From NCBI GenBank assembly GCA_943737045.1, contig CALSFV010000014.1:310001-374000 (forward strand): a DNA stretch of 64,000 nucleotides, given 5' to 3'. Shown piece after piece: positions 12,242 through 24,426 of the stretch. The DNA is from Parapristionchus giblindavisi (taxonomy: Eukaryota; Nematoda; Chromadorea; Rhabditida; Diplogasteridae). Made by a program: the position numbers and the translations under genes. Every line of letters begins with the position of its first letter. Position 1 is the first letter of the stretch. The notes beneath the pieces were generated by a model. That model ran no database searches. It was given only the letters and a program-made list of their open reading frames with translations, and had not been told where the DNA came from.

Positions 12242-12837
12242 TGATGTGACTTCGGTAGTCTAAACCCCTTACCATTCCTCTTTTAATTGTGTACACACAC
12301 ACCTTTTTTGTAACGTTTACTTCTCTATGTAATACCTAATAGTTTACCAAAAAACATTCTGTAGTGCATCATAATCGAATTGTGTTAAACTAAAATCCCC
12401 ACTTCAAAAGCTATTGAACACTACCTCTATTCGGACATTCGCTCCGAAATAAATGATGCGCCGCGTGCACACAACTCGATCATGATGTGCTACTCTAAAC
12501 GTCTTTGTAATTGTTCTTATTGCTCTTTACTAGTTGTTATTATTCAAATTTTCCTTTCGTTTGTTCCGAAGTTTGGCCTGCTCCGAAGAAACCCACTCAT
12601 GTCCCTTTCAAGATTTCAATCAGATTTGAGCCATTTTGACATAATTTGGGCCTAATTTCGCGTTACACTTTCTGTGGCCGCTCGGCGTCTTGTGCACAAA
12701 AGGCTATATCATTTCAATAAGAAGCATTACTAGTTCTCAAAAATGTGCCAAAAATGACGACGTCAAAGTTGGCAACAGTCTGCCAACTTTGACTTCGTCG
12801 AATTTGTCCCAACTTTGACGTCGTCATTTTTGGCACG

Positions 12838-13740
12838 CTCATGACTTCGCCAAATTTGACGTCGTCATTTTTGGCACGCTCATGACTTCGCCAAATTTGA
12901 CGTCGTCATTTTTGGCACGCTCATGACTTCGCCAATTTTGACTTCGTCATTTTTGGCACACTCATGACTTCGCCAATTTTGACTTCGTCATTTTTGGCAC
13001 GCTCATGACTTCGCCAAATTTGACGTCGTCATTTTTGGCCCGCTCTTGACTTCGCCAAATTTGACGTCGTCATTTTTGGCACGCTCATGACTTCGCCAAA
13101 TTTGACTTCGTCATTTTTGTCACTCTCACGACTTCGCCAAATTCGACGCCGTCATATTTGTCCCAATTATGACGATGTCAAATTTGGCATGTTATCAACT
13201 GCGCTAAATTTCTGCCATTTATGACGATGTCATATTTGGCTAATTCTGAATTAAGCATTTCTGCCAATAATGAAAGAATCAAAAATGGCATTCCGATATT
13301 TTACATCTATTGCCAAATTGGACGATGTCAGAATTGGCACTTTAGAATTTTTCGGAAAACGCCAATTATGACAACTTATATATTGGCAGAACGACACTTT
13401 GAGAATGTTGCCAACATTGACGGCTGCAAATTTGTCATCTTTCCAATGCTCTCAATTTTAGCCCCAATGATCTAGTCTGCCAATTATGATCCTATCACAA
13501 TTGTCAGTTCTGTGTCCACACCCTCTCTGCCAACATTGCATTGTTCATTTTTGTCTATCGACTGTATTTTACCGATTGTCAATAATGAAGCTTTATAATT
13601 TGGTTGACGGTTCACATGCCAAATAAGCACTTTGCACATTTGACAGACAGGCAGCTTCAACGAAATGCCAACAATGAAAACGTCTAAATTGTCAGGCCTC
13701 TTGTGCCAAATCCGACGTTGTCAGATTTGGCTGAAACCCT
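12838..13740 (+). repeat. 41-bp satellite array, decaying outward
   Basis: About seven units of period 41 follow one another from 12838 to about 13125, each built from ctcatgacttcgccaaattt, then gacgtcgtcatttttggcac and g. Past 13130 the theme (gccaa, attatgac, ttggca) continues with increasing substitutions and irregular spacing to about 13740. The same sequence forms the outermost 90 bp of both palindrome arms. Confidence 0.85.
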
Positions 13741-13784
13741 GGTTCTTTTCATTCTACGCCAGTTTCTTATTCTAACCCCTCTTA

Positions 13785-15120
13785 TATGGTTGGGTAATGC
13801 AACACAACAGCGCTATAATAGAGTCATTTTGATCAATATTCAATTTCTCTGTCACTCCCCAAGCGAAATCTCTAACTATAAAAGCTACGGAACTCCATCA
13901 CCATTATCTTTCCCTTTCATTATTGATTTTTAACTGATAGATAAAAAAATTAGATAAAAACGGAAAATTACTCATCAAATCGCAGATCAATTCGAGTGTA
14001 ACACAACGTCCAAATACATTGTATGCTGTATTGAGTAGCACGGACATAAGTCTTTCATCGGTGAGGTACGATAAGGCTTTGGGTCTTCTTCTCACGATAC
14101 GTGGAACTATGACGGCACGCAGACTGCAGAACACAATGATTATAGACTTTGAAATGAAGAGAAAGAGGAGTCTCTTCCTTTTGGGGGTGGACAATTCGGC
14201 AATGCCCATTTCGGAACCGTATCCTAAATCGGTTGGGACGTGGGCAATAGTTGTGTCATTGTTATCTGTAGGAGTGTACGGTAGTGGGCTTAGGTAACCG
14301 TCAGGAATCGAAAAATTGATTTTTCAGTATACCCATGAACCGGGGTTCATGGTTGAGAATGGCCGAGGGCGAAAAATCATGATGGTTCGAGACCAAAAAC
14401 AATTTGCTATTATAGCAACAGTGAGACAACTTTTATTTTGATGGAACCCGGATAACCGTAATCTAGCTACCGTATCCTATAGTATTGAGGCGAAGTTTAC
14501 GGCAAATTGCGGAGCGTGCATTACGATTTTCTTTCAGTCGGCCCATGGACCCGGTTCATGGTCCAAATCAGTTCGCGATTCCTTACGGTTACGTTGCCCA
14601 ATACCGTACACCCCTACTGATAACAATGATACAAATTTTGTTGCTACATGTCCACCTCACAATGATCCAATGCCGAATTGGACACCCACTACTTTTGCCG
14701 GGCGATTACTTTTTTTTTAAATTTGGTATAAAGTGACTTACTAACAATAAGTCGACATGTCTTTATATTTTTGCTGTATTGTTTGATTAACGAGAATGGA
14801 ACATAATCGATCGAAGTCATATGAGCAGCGTTCAGGAAGATTGGAGAAGAGTAGTGAGGAAGAGAGATAGAGGCATTCGGTCTAAAGATGTACAATTATA
14901 GAGAAAGAAAGAAAGGGACTGAGAAATGGGTTGTGTTAGAACCTTTTTTCATAAAAAAACTATAATTAATCTAAAACGATTCAATGTTTCGGCCCTGGTC
15001 CTAGACACTGGACAGGCCCAATGTTGGTGGAAAGCCATAGGACACATTTTAATTCCTCTTTTCTCAGAGAACAGTTGATATCCTTTTTGTTGCTCATATT
15101 TTCATATATTTAATGGGTGG
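13785..15120 (+). mobile_element. Dispersed 1.3-kb repeat, copy 1
   Basis: Direct repeat of 33645-34950, starting with tatggttgggtaatgcaaca and ending near tgctcatattttcatat. Its middle (14200-14680) is itself an inverted repeat, with cgtacactcctacagataac-type sequence facing its complement. Related sequence forms the core of the palindrome at 30590-31400. No coding capacity was recognised, so it is probably a non-autonomous element. Confidence 0.75.
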
Positions 15121-16373
15121 TTTTTAAAAAAAATTTAAATATTCCATTTTTAATATTACGATTCACATGTCAACTTATATTGGCACCTTTTAACTTTATT
15201 TAAAAATTAATTGATGACAGTCAATAAGTTAATAAAAAATATCAGTTACCGGATCAAATACACTAATTCCTTGGGCTTCAGCAATGTTCAGACAGCGTTC
15301 AATGAATAAGTAAAACAGTTTGCTGCCCTCCTGCAGTCCGGGCTTTTCACACCTGCACAATAATGTGAATCAATAATGTGACACAGCGAACTAATTTGAC
15401 GGATTCGGTGTTATATAATAATTCATCAGAAGTATTGAAAATATTTTTTTCGATGATGCACTGTTACATTTTCCGTGTCCGACGCGGCGGAGGGGGTTAC
15501 GGCGTAGGCACGTAAGGCAAATGTAAGGCAAATGTAACAGTGCATGAGAGTTCACATTTCAACGAGAGAGAAAAAACATGTAAAAACCTGTGAAAACTAA
15601 GAACCCAAATTCTTAAGACACCGGCACAGTGAGATTCCACGTAGTGCTGGACCTCACCGATTTGGCTCAGATTTTTTGTAGGTACCATCATTTGGGCTGG
15701 GTCCTCGAAACATATGTGCAGCGAGTTCTTGAAATTTGAATAATCGATTTTCAAAATTTTTGAGAAAATTAGACCTGAAGATGACTCGAATATTTTTCTT
15801 TTCAAACCGACTCATGTTTGTAATCATATTGAATAAATTTTTAGAGTAGAACAACATTTACGTTGAACATTTTGATTGAAATTCATGCTCAAGAATCTTA
15901 TTCAATATAAGTGAAAACATGAGGGGTTTGAAAACAAAAAAAAATTTCGAGTCATCTTCAGGTCTATTTTTCTAACAATAGGAGTCAATTGATTTTTTAA
16001 AATATTTTCATTCATTCGACGCGGAATTTTTCGCATTATAAGGTGAGGTAATATTGTGCGTATAAAATTCACTTGCATAAGAAAATGACAAATGGGCTCT
16101 AAGGAACTGAAGTCGCTCAAAGGCTAGATCTCGCCCAACTCTCGATTGTCTCTCCGCTGCCTCTCACCTATCCCGGCTGACCTTCGCCGCGCGCTATGTG
16201 ATATATAAAAGAGATCGGCTGAGCTCCTGAACCATACAAAACAAGACAAATAAAACAAGTTATTTACGCTCAATAACTGTAATGCGCTTTTTTGTTTTAA
16301 AATTTTAATTAAATTTAAAATGTTTTGGGAGGTGAAAAATCAGTTTGCGATCGGATCTCCGGACCATACATGT
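15120..16373. other. No gene found; scattered short repeats
   Basis: A short hairpin repeat occupies about 15459-15545 (inverted gcactgttacatttt ends around a GC-rich core) and resembles the one at 48137-48250. The stretch 15612-15665 (gacaccggcacagtgagatt) recurs inverted near 61388-61443. The stretch 16120-16225, containing ctgaccttcgccgcgc, recurs near 38138-38200 and inverted near 61855-61915. The function of these is unknown. Confidence 0.5.
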
Positions 16374-18947
16374 AATTAAAACGCGTTCTCCATAAGAGCG
16401 GAGGGGGCATGGCACAATGTTTCAAAATGATCCTAGGCGACTCATATTTGATGGTTGGAGTCCCTAGGGGCAGTAAACACTTCAGACAAAAAATTGTCCA
16501 AATTATCGATTTTTGATCTACCAAAAGTCGAAAAATCAAAGTGTGATTTCCACGGCATGTTATATACCATTCGATAGAGGATCAAAAGTTATATACGAAT
16601 ACCAAGTTTCAAAAGTTTTCATCTCTCCGTGTTCGAGAAAATTCCGATTTTCCGATTTTGGACTTGATTTTTTTGTTTTGATCTCATGGCTTACTATGTA
16701 AACCTTATTTCCCATTCCTGGATCTTTGATATGTTATGCAAAAATGGATGGGCTATCCGAATATCATACTCATTTGAACATCCTGCATGACAGTCATAGT
16801 GATATCTTGTCTAACAAAAAAATCTAACGTCCATTTTAACGCCCAAACGCCGACGCAGGTTCGAATCCGGGCCCGGACATAAATTTTTGCAAATTTTTTT
16901 TCGCCTCAAATGTGACTTTAAATTATATTTTCGTGTGAATCACCGTATTTTCACTAATGTATTTTACGAAATAACCACATGTATTATCAGAAATACTAAA
17001 AAAATATTATTTCTGATACGATATCGGGAAAATGCATGGGACGAGCGACAATAACGGTTTTTCGACAATGATACTTCTTTAAAATGTATTTTTTGCTATT
17101 TTCTGTTAAAAGAAGATAGAATACAATGAAACTGTTAGCATTGCAAATGTTTGAAAAATTGTAACCAAAGATCAAAGATCAAAGTATAAAGATGAGAGAA
17201 CAAAGTTCAGCAATATTGCCAAAACTTTTGTAAACGTCTCTAACATATATAGGAGCTTCGAAAATAAGAGATTTCATCAAAAGAGGTGCAGGAACTAGAA
17301 CTATGAGGGAGAGAACGCGCAGGTTCAAGCGTACGCGATGCAACCGAGTAGGCCACAGCAGAACGTTAGCTGTGGGTATGAAAGGAATCAGAACGTTATA
17401 AAGCTACCTGCGGAGGAAACATAGATTTAGAAGACCTGTCCTTTGAACGGTCCTCTGTCTCAAAATCAGTCCTACCAACAAAAAAATTGCTGCGACAACG
17501 AATGAAGACCTATGACTACCATAATCTGTGGATAAACATCACTCACGACTTACAAAATTTTGGCCCTAATTGTCGGAACGGGTCGTTATAATATCTATAA
17601 GCTAAATTTTAAGTTTTGAGGCTCAAATTCGGCCCATTTACAGCTTGAAATATGAGTCGCCCCTGTGTCTCTTTTGATGGAATCTCTTATTTTCAAAGCT
17701 CCTATATATGTTAGAGATGTTTAGAAACGTTTTTTTAAGTGGCGAGTGATGTTTATCCACAGATTATGGTAGTCATAGTACTTCATTCGTCGTCGGGGCA
17801 ATTTTTTGTTGGAAGGACTGATTTTGAGAACTTACCGTTCAAAGGACAGGTCTTCTAAAACTAGGGTTCCTCCGTAGGTAGCTTTATTACGTATCATTTA
17901 TTTTCCTCATTTTTGTTTAGTTCTGTTTCCTTTCAGACCCACAGCTAACGTTCTGCTGTGGCCTACTCGGTTGCATCGCGTACGCTAAAACTGCGCGTTC
18001 TCTCCCTCATAGTTCTAGTTCCTGCACCTCTTTTGATGAAATCTCTTATTTTCGAAGCTCCTATATATGTTAGAGACGTTTACAAAAGTTTTGGCAGTAT
18101 TGCTGAACTTTGGTCTCTCATCTTTATACTTTGATTTTTGATCTTTGTTTTCAATTTTTCAAACATTTGCAATGCTAACAGTTTCATTGTATTCTATCTT
18201 CTTTTAACAGAAAATAGCAAAAAATACATTTTAAAGAAGTATCATTGTCGAAAAACCGTTATTGTCGCTCGTCCCATGCATTTTCCCGATATCGTATCAG
18301 AAATAATATTTTTTTAGTATTTCTGATAATACATGTGGTTATTTCGTAAAATACATTAGTGAAAATACGGTGATTCACACGAAAATATAATTTAAAGTCA
18401 CATTTGAGGCGAAAAAAAATTTGCAAAAATTTATGTCCGGGCCCGGATTCGAACCTGCGTCGGCGTTTGGGCGTTAAAATGGACGTTAGATTTTACAAGA
18501 TATCACTATGACTGTCATGCAGGATGTTCAAATGAGTATGATATTCGGATAGCCCATCCATTTTTGCATAACATATCAAAGATCCAGGAATGGGAAATAA
18601 GGTTTACATAGTAAGCCATCAGATCAAAACAAAAAAATCAAGTCCAAAATCGGAAAATCGGAATTTTCTCGAACACGGTGAGATGAAAACTTATGAAACT
18701 TGGTATTCGTATATAACTTTTGATCCTCTATCGAATGGTATATAACATGCCGTGGAAATCACACTTTGATTTTTCGACTTTTGGTAGATCAAAAATCGAT
18801 AATTTAGTCAATTTTTTGTCTGAAGTGTTTACTGCCCCTAGGGACTCCAACCATCAAATATGAGTCGCCTAGGATCATTTTGAAACATTGTGCCATGCCC
18901 CCTCCGACCCCCCTCCGCTGTAAGGGAGAGTGCGTTTTAATCTACAC
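16374..18947. mobile_element. 2.6-kb palindromic element
   Basis: Arms of about 1.2 kb (16374-17555 and 17735-18947) pair around a short centre near 17645. Examples are ggggcagtaaacacttcaga facing its complement near 18825, and gatttcatcaaaagaggtgc facing 18025. The inner part shares the gataaacatcactc and gaaaggaatc themes with the mariner-type foldback at 1041-2855, so the two may be distantly related. Each arm carries ggttcgaatcc next to gggcccggac, which resembles a Pol III B box, but there is no full tRNA fold. Confidence 0.82.
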
Positions 18948-19957
18948 TAACATTGGTCCTCGCTCGATTTTTTTCTAGTGAAAACCGAATTTTCAAATTT
19001 CGAGAACCCCCATCTACAATAGTCGACAAAATTATATCATATTTTATTTTTCAAAGAATAATTCAAGCAAGGATCTATGAAACTTGGTATGGCTCCTATA
19101 TCATATGCATTCACTGCTGTGTATCTCACTGAGCCAGTGTCTTAAGCTAATTTGAAACTTACAAAAATTTCATGATCCTCGTGAGTTTTGTAATGATTTG
19201 TATGCGAGGTTGCCTGATTACATCCAGGCATACCTTGACCCAGGCATTCACAATCGAAGAATCAATAGATTCACGCCTATCATACTGTAATTTGTTTATT
19301 TATTCAGTTTTTGATTGATTGATTGATTTATTTGTTTATCCTTCAGTTAAAGCAATAATGATGAAGTAATGTTGTGAAGGGGGGGGGGGACAAAAATATT
19401 GTTATTATTATGATTATTAAGCATGGTCGCATGCAAAACTATACAAGTTAGTTGACCGCTCACGTATGTACAACTTTAACAAAAAGAGCCAGCCACCTCA
19501 AGGCAAATGACTTTCTAATAGTTGAATTTGTCTCAACAGCACGAAATTTATTACCTCATCTAGTAGACTTATTGCAAGGTCAATTACATCATGTTGTGTG
19601 GATTGCTTTAGGTAGTGATTGATAGTGTTCAAGAAGTTTGAATTACACGAATTATTACAGATCTGAACATTCTCCTTTACCCAAGTATATGACGAAAAAT
19701 CTTCAAATTCGAGATGCGTTCCTAAAAAGGAGATGCAAGGATTTTTTATTACATTGGAATAAAGGGAAATGATGAGAAAGCGCTCGAAACGAGAGATTTA
19801 AAGAACGAGAGGTTCAGAAACCGTCGGATGAGAAACGACTGGATAAGAACCGGAGGTGAACTATTTGAAGAAATTGTTTATTCATTTATGTTTGTCTCTT
19901 ATATACTCACAGTTCTCATCCGACCTAGAGAACCTTTGGAAATGTCAATGTGAAAGG
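18948..19957. other. No gene recognised; 3' flank of the LRR gene
   Basis: AT-rich sequence with a G homopolymer near 19380-19389 and a short gattgattgatt repeat near 19310. The end near the LRR gene holds its probable polyadenylation signal. Nothing else was recognised. Confidence 0.4.
19877..19882 (-). promoter_or_regulatory. Polyadenylation signal AATAAA of the LRR gene
   Basis: AATAAA on the minus strand, about 76 nt beyond the TAG stop at 19958-19960. Confidence 0.5.
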
Positions 19958-21906
19958 CTAACCTATCAGACACACAGTCTGCAGCTTGTCATGTCTTTCC
20001 ATAATGAGCTTCATATGCTGAATACCAATCGAACTCGGCGCATGATCTTTCTCAGAAATGTCGATGCATGCGAGTTTAGGCCATGGTGAAGCATTTTCCT
20101 TGAGCAGTCTCTCGCAAATTATTGAGGTTAAATTGATCCTGAAAGCACAACCGTTTATTTTACATTTCTAGTGTCTGGACTGGACATGCAATAGGAGGAA
20201 AAGTGTTAAAAGATCGCCACACCAGCTGCAATATGCAGAGCACATGAGCGTGTTATAACACCTTTTTTTGCGATATTTTTACACTTTATAGGAGTTAGTG
20301 TTGTATTGACCGTACAAAAAGGACTTGTTTATTCGGTACGAGAGTAGCCAGCCACGGCCGATATGTGTTTCTATGTTTAGAGAGAGCGCGCAAGTGAGAA
20401 AGTAGGTAGATCAGAGAGAGCGAGGAAGGAAGGGAGGAAATAGTGAGAGTTAATCGATAGTTCTTTTTTTCTGTTTAGCAGCCAGTAGCAAGGCAATTAT
20501 ACAAGTACATTTTATACGGACTATATCTGTACTCCTTTTTCTCTGTGTGCATAGTCTGAGAACATTTGCATACCCATAGTTCGTGGCTTCTCCAATATCA
20601 AGCACTCTAAGATCCTTTATACTGGCTAAAGTGTCTGTTAACTCTTCCATATTCATGCTCAATTCAAGTTCGTAAAGTCCAAGCTTCATCAATTGCTTGG
20701 CTTGACTGAGACAAGATATGTTAGTAAGTAGAGGACACGAAGAGACATCAAGATGGAGAAGTTGAGGAAGAGCCTGAAGAAAATTTGAAATATACGATTT
20801 TTTAAAAAAATTTCCCGCTTTTTTTGTTGTTCTTTTGTTTCTTTTTACTTTCTTGATTTAAGTTAAACCCCAACCAAAATTATCATACGTTCGATTAATC
20901 ATCCACACACAAAAATAAGCGTTATCCACTGAGCATAAAACCTGTGAACTGTTATATTTAACACTTTTTGAGCACGTGGATAACACTTATTTTTCTGTGT
21001 GGTCATTAGCGACAGAAAACTGGTCAACCAAGATCTAAGACTGATCGTAAAACAAAGCAAACCTTTAATATATTATAGAGAATTTCTTCAGTTAAATTCG
21101 TTGTACGTGGTATAACAAGAGTGTTCAATGTTGTAAATAAATCAATCTGAAAAAAATAATGTGATATAAAAAATATTATCGAAACATACATTAGAAAGAA
21201 AGCTTTTTGGTATATCCACGAATCCAATTAATTCAAGTTGATTCAGTGTATAACATTCACTCAACGATTCAGGAACAGTGAACGTCGAATTTCCTGAATA
21301 ACCATAATTAAATATTATTATTAATACAATTATTATTAACGAATGTGAGTCCAGGGATCTGTGAAAATGAACGACGAATTCCATTTGCATGTAATATATA
21401 TTTATCTTTCCAATTAGCGCCTGCCCTAGTGCAAAAAATTTAGTCCACTTACCTCTATCTCGCAGCTCTTTACCATATAAGACCAATTTCTTGAGTCGAT
21501 GTTGGAGAATGGTTGATATTGAATTGTAGTCAGATTTGGTGAGTTTAATCACAGCCTGAAATGTATAATAAATTGTGAGGACGCAGACAGAGAAAAGTCA
21601 GGACATGCGATTCACAGGGAGAATTGTTGTATGTCACGACCCCATTTGCATTTTTTTTGAGTATTTTCAAGCTTTCCAATTCAAGCGCTGGCAAAATTCT
21701 GTGAAATGTACCTCGGTAATAGTAAATCTCTTTGTATCAAGTAATGATAGGGAAGAGTTTAGACGACATTTCCATTCCAAACATCGAAGTACACCATTTG
21801 AAATGGAAATCGGTAGGGGTGAGTCGAATATAGGCATTCGTTTGGCTGTAATAAGATCAGCCAACCGATCTATTGCTATCACCTCGAGGCTCTTGTGGAC
21901 AGACAT
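19958..21906 (-). CDS. Leucine-rich-repeat protein, ZYG11/ZER1-like (tentative), 288 codons
   Basis: Six minus-strand exons join without a stop: 21906-21712, 21555-21453, 21293-21190, 21146-21063, 20773-20574 and 20138-19958. They total 867 nt, i.e. 288 codons plus stop, and every junction keeps phase with AG and GT borders. The N-terminal part (MSVHKSLEVIAIDRLADLI) is followed by LRR-type blocks such as LKKLVLYGKEL, YTLNQLELIGFVDIPKSFL, FTTLNTLVIPRTTNLTEEI, LPQLLHLDVSSCPLLTNI and IKDLRVLDIGEATNYG. It ends KLQTVCLIG. In ZYG11/ZER1 proteins such repeats belong to CUL2 ubiquitin-ligase substrate receptors. Here there is no armadillo tail, and the assignment rests on overall pattern only, so an F-box or other LRR family is possible. 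The ATG lies directly behind an acceptor-like ttttag, compatible with spliced-leader addition. An AATAAA is at 19877-19882 (minus strand), about 80 nt past the stop. Exon 1 is duplicated inverted at 41.6-42.3 kb. Confidence 0.75.
20305..20526. mobile_element. About 220-bp MITE, family B, copy 1
   Basis: Terminal inverted repeats of the type attgaccgtataaaatgtac face each other. The interior has the conserved phrases gagagtagccagccac, tatgtttagagagag and tagcaaggcaatt. Related copies are at 54866-55082 and 62157-62359 (opposite orientation), with a fragment at 52425-52475. Copy 1 lies in the last intron of the LRR gene. Confidence 0.75.
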
Positions 21907-22140
21907 CTAAAATTAATATTTTTTTTTAAATATTAGTTGAATTCCCAATTGAAATGGTAAGTAAGTTTCGAAATACTTTGGTAAGATTGACATGACGCAT
22001 AAAAATTTAAAAATTTAAAAATTCTTGCATGCTTAATTATTTGTTGAGCGGTTTTGGGTGTCAAATGAAAGGGCATTGGTAAATAAGATAAAAAATACAC
22101 TACTTTTCTATAGCGTACACTCTCTACTCTGGAATTTCAA

Positions 22141-22732
22141 TAACAGTACTCTTCTTATATTAGTACTCTAACGAGTAGTCAACTAATCATTTTCACTTAA
22201 AGTATACCTGCTCCGCGTTTAACGAATGTCGTCCAAAACTAGTAGTCTACTTATCACTAAAACCTAAAGTAGACTTCTAGCTCTATTTCAAATTAGACGT
22301 AAGTCTACTTCAAGTGATGCATATACTGTTAAGTAAATTTTATTTCACTTGAAGTGTCCTCCAAGTCAATAACGTATTTAAAGAAGACAATTAGTTTTGA
22401 AATACCAGAGTACTCGACCAAGCCTTAGGAAAGCAATAATAGTACTCTTCTTATATTAGTACTCTAACGAGTAGTCAACTAATCATTTTCACTTAAAGTA
22501 TACCTGCTCCGCGTTTAACGAATGTCGTCCAAAACTAGTAGTCTACTTATCACTAAAACCTAAAGTAGACTTCTAGCTCTATTTCAAATTAGACGTAAGT
22601 CTACTTCAAGTGATGCATATACTGTTAAGTAAATTTTATTTCACTTGAAGTGTCCTCCAAGTCAATAACGTATTTAAAGAAGACAATTAGTTTTGAAATA
22701 CCAGAGTACTCGACCAAGCCTTAGGAAAGCAA
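22141..22732 (+). repeat. 296-bp tandem duplication
   Basis: Bases 22141-22436 and 22437-22732 are the same apart from the joint, as far as I can read. Each unit starts agtactcttcttatattagt and ends near gccttaggaaagcaa. The unit is an internal part of the AAGTCTAC hairpin family. It lies upstream of the LRR gene. Confidence 0.9.
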
Positions 22733-23115
22733 GAAAAAAAGCAGTGACCAAATGACAATAATAACAGAGAACATGATCAGGATAAGTCGAGGTGAAAAAA
22801 TTTTTAAATATAATTTGTTATGTAAGAAAGATTTAGAAAAAAACGGAAAAAAAGTGAGTCGAAAGACTCATTTGCATGATCAGTATATGTAATAGCAAGA
22901 TGTGATTCTCCCTCTCCTTCTCGACCTCTTCCTCCGAACGACTGCAGCTTTGTCTCTTCACTCTCTTCTCTTCCCATACTCTCTATCATAGGTCAACGCC
23001 AGAGGGAAATAGATATAGCATTCATTCTCATTATCTATATAGAATTGGTATAGTGCGTCGCTTTAAATAAATATATTTCCCGCGCGTTAGCCATTGTTAT
23101 TCTTTTAAAGATGGA
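22733..23115. repeat. Dispersed repeat E, parental-order copy
   Basis: This stretch matches 44700-45065 in the same orientation and about 40600-40970 inverted. Shared phrases include gactcatttgcatgatcagt, atgtaatagcaaga and cattgttattcttt. It sits upstream of the LRR gene, in the same order as in the palindrome at 39.9-45.7 kb. Confidence 0.75.
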
Positions 23116-23289
23116 TACCCTCGAGTTATTTTTTCGTAATGAGACTGTTCGGGTGGAATGATGGAGATTCAGCTCATGAACTGAAACATGCATTTGATAT
23201 TGCTTGATGATACTTCTGACGAGGTCCAAACTCTTCTGGCAGTAGGACAACTGGGTGGATGGAGGAGACTCCGGTATTTCGAAACTTAA

Positions 23290-24081
23290 GAGACCGGCTC
23301 GGTAAGACTCGAGCATTTTGACCCCCTGCCGGATATTCGCGAGGAATTTCGATCTGGGCCTCAATACTTTCATCATAGACACATACCGGGGGGAGACCGA
23401 TGAAAGTTATAGTGAAAATGCCCTTAGGCTCAAACCCGGCTCAAATATGTCACATTAAGTAAAAAATTGAAAAATTCATTTCTTCTCAATCATGATAGCT
23501 AGGACTTTTATTTCTTTCTATTAGTGAATAACATGTCATGCACTCTTACAAACACAGCTGAACAGCAATATCATATTGTTTTGAATATGTTTTTTCGTGT
23601 CTGATTTTCAGATTTTTTTCCTTCTATCCTCGTTGAAGAGATACTGCAAGAAAATTCATAGTGCATATTGTAGCCCTGACTATTATGTACACGGTGGTCA
23701 TATTCCCTTGGCCAGCCAGTTTGTCATAAGCCTCGAGAATTAAAACTGAATGTGAGATATGTGTAAATTGCAAAAATCGAAAATTAAATTTCTTGAAATT
23801 CGCATGAGTAAGAGGTAGCTTTATTATGTCATTTTACTCGTAGTGATGAGCGTACATAGGAAAAAATATACAAATAGACTCGGACTACATTTTTTTAAAT
23901 TGCGAAAAATAATTATTTTATTTTTATTTTTTCAACTCCCACATTCAGTCGACCGTCAAGGCAAGTTGATTCATAGGGCATCGGTCTCCCCCGCTATGTG
24001 TCTATAATGAAAGTATTGAGGCCCAGATCGAAATTCCTCGCGAATGTCCGGACCACGCTCGAGTCTTACCGAGCCGGTCTC
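23290..24081. mobile_element. piggyBac-type MITE, short copy
   Basis: Inverted ends GAGACCGGCTCGGTAAGACT are flanked by TTAA on both sides (23286-23289 and 24082-24085), the piggyBac target. The left part matches the left arm of 29887-32105 up to attcatagggc, then the right end follows directly, so this is an internally shorter form. No transposase was found. Confidence 0.88.
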
Positions 24082-24085
24082 TTAA

Positions 24086-24425
24086 AGGTGGAGACCCGCG
24101 AATGATCATGCAAATCTCTTACATCTCGCTTATGCAAGTGTCTAGTGATAAGCAATAAGATAGGGAGACTACTTATCGTTCCCTTAGCGCAGTGGTAAAA
24201 CTTCTGACTAGAAAGCGCATGGTCGCGTGTTCGAATCCTATTGCCGAACTTTCCTATTTTCAAAAAGCGCGCCTTTGCCTGAGTTTGATAGCATGATTCA
24301 TTCATGATTCTAGCGATCGATAAGCTGAATTAGCATAAAATAAATAATGTACGGTGTGTAGAATAACTTTTGCTATCATTCTGTCTTCACAGTTTGTTCA
24401 CGAAAATATTCGCGGTAGTCCACCT
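24086..24425. mobile_element. TTAA-flanked MITE carrying a tRNA-like Pol III promoter, family H
   Basis: The ends aggtggagacccgcgaat and attcgcggtagtccacct are inverted, and TTAA flanks the element at 24082-24085 and 24426-24429. Inside, 24186-24236 reads like A and B boxes (ttagcgcagtggtaaaac, then gtgttcgaatcc). The stems do not pair well enough for a working tRNA. Diverged partial copies lie at 39050-39212, 46660-46918 and 62640-62765. Confidence 0.7.
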
Positions 24426-24426
24426 T

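Larger units (their letters stand above)
6472..12837. repeat. Right arm of giant palindrome (about 6.37 kb)
   Basis: Inverted copy of 1-6361. It ends exactly where a 41-bp satellite begins at 12838, so this outer boundary is visible. It carries the plus-strand copy of the GalNAc-transferase fragment. Confidence 0.97.

Noticed and set aside
12838..13130. CRISPR array
   Set aside because: The 41-bp units are contiguous with no unique spacers and the context is eukaryotic; it is a satellite.
16855..16885. tRNA-like ggttcgaatccgggcccgg
   Set aside because: Only a B-box-like word next to a GC stretch; no acceptor, D or anticodon stem could be paired.
24180..24245. tRNA gene
   Set aside because: A and B boxes are present but the acceptor and T stems do not pair; kept as a Pol III-like motif within a MITE.
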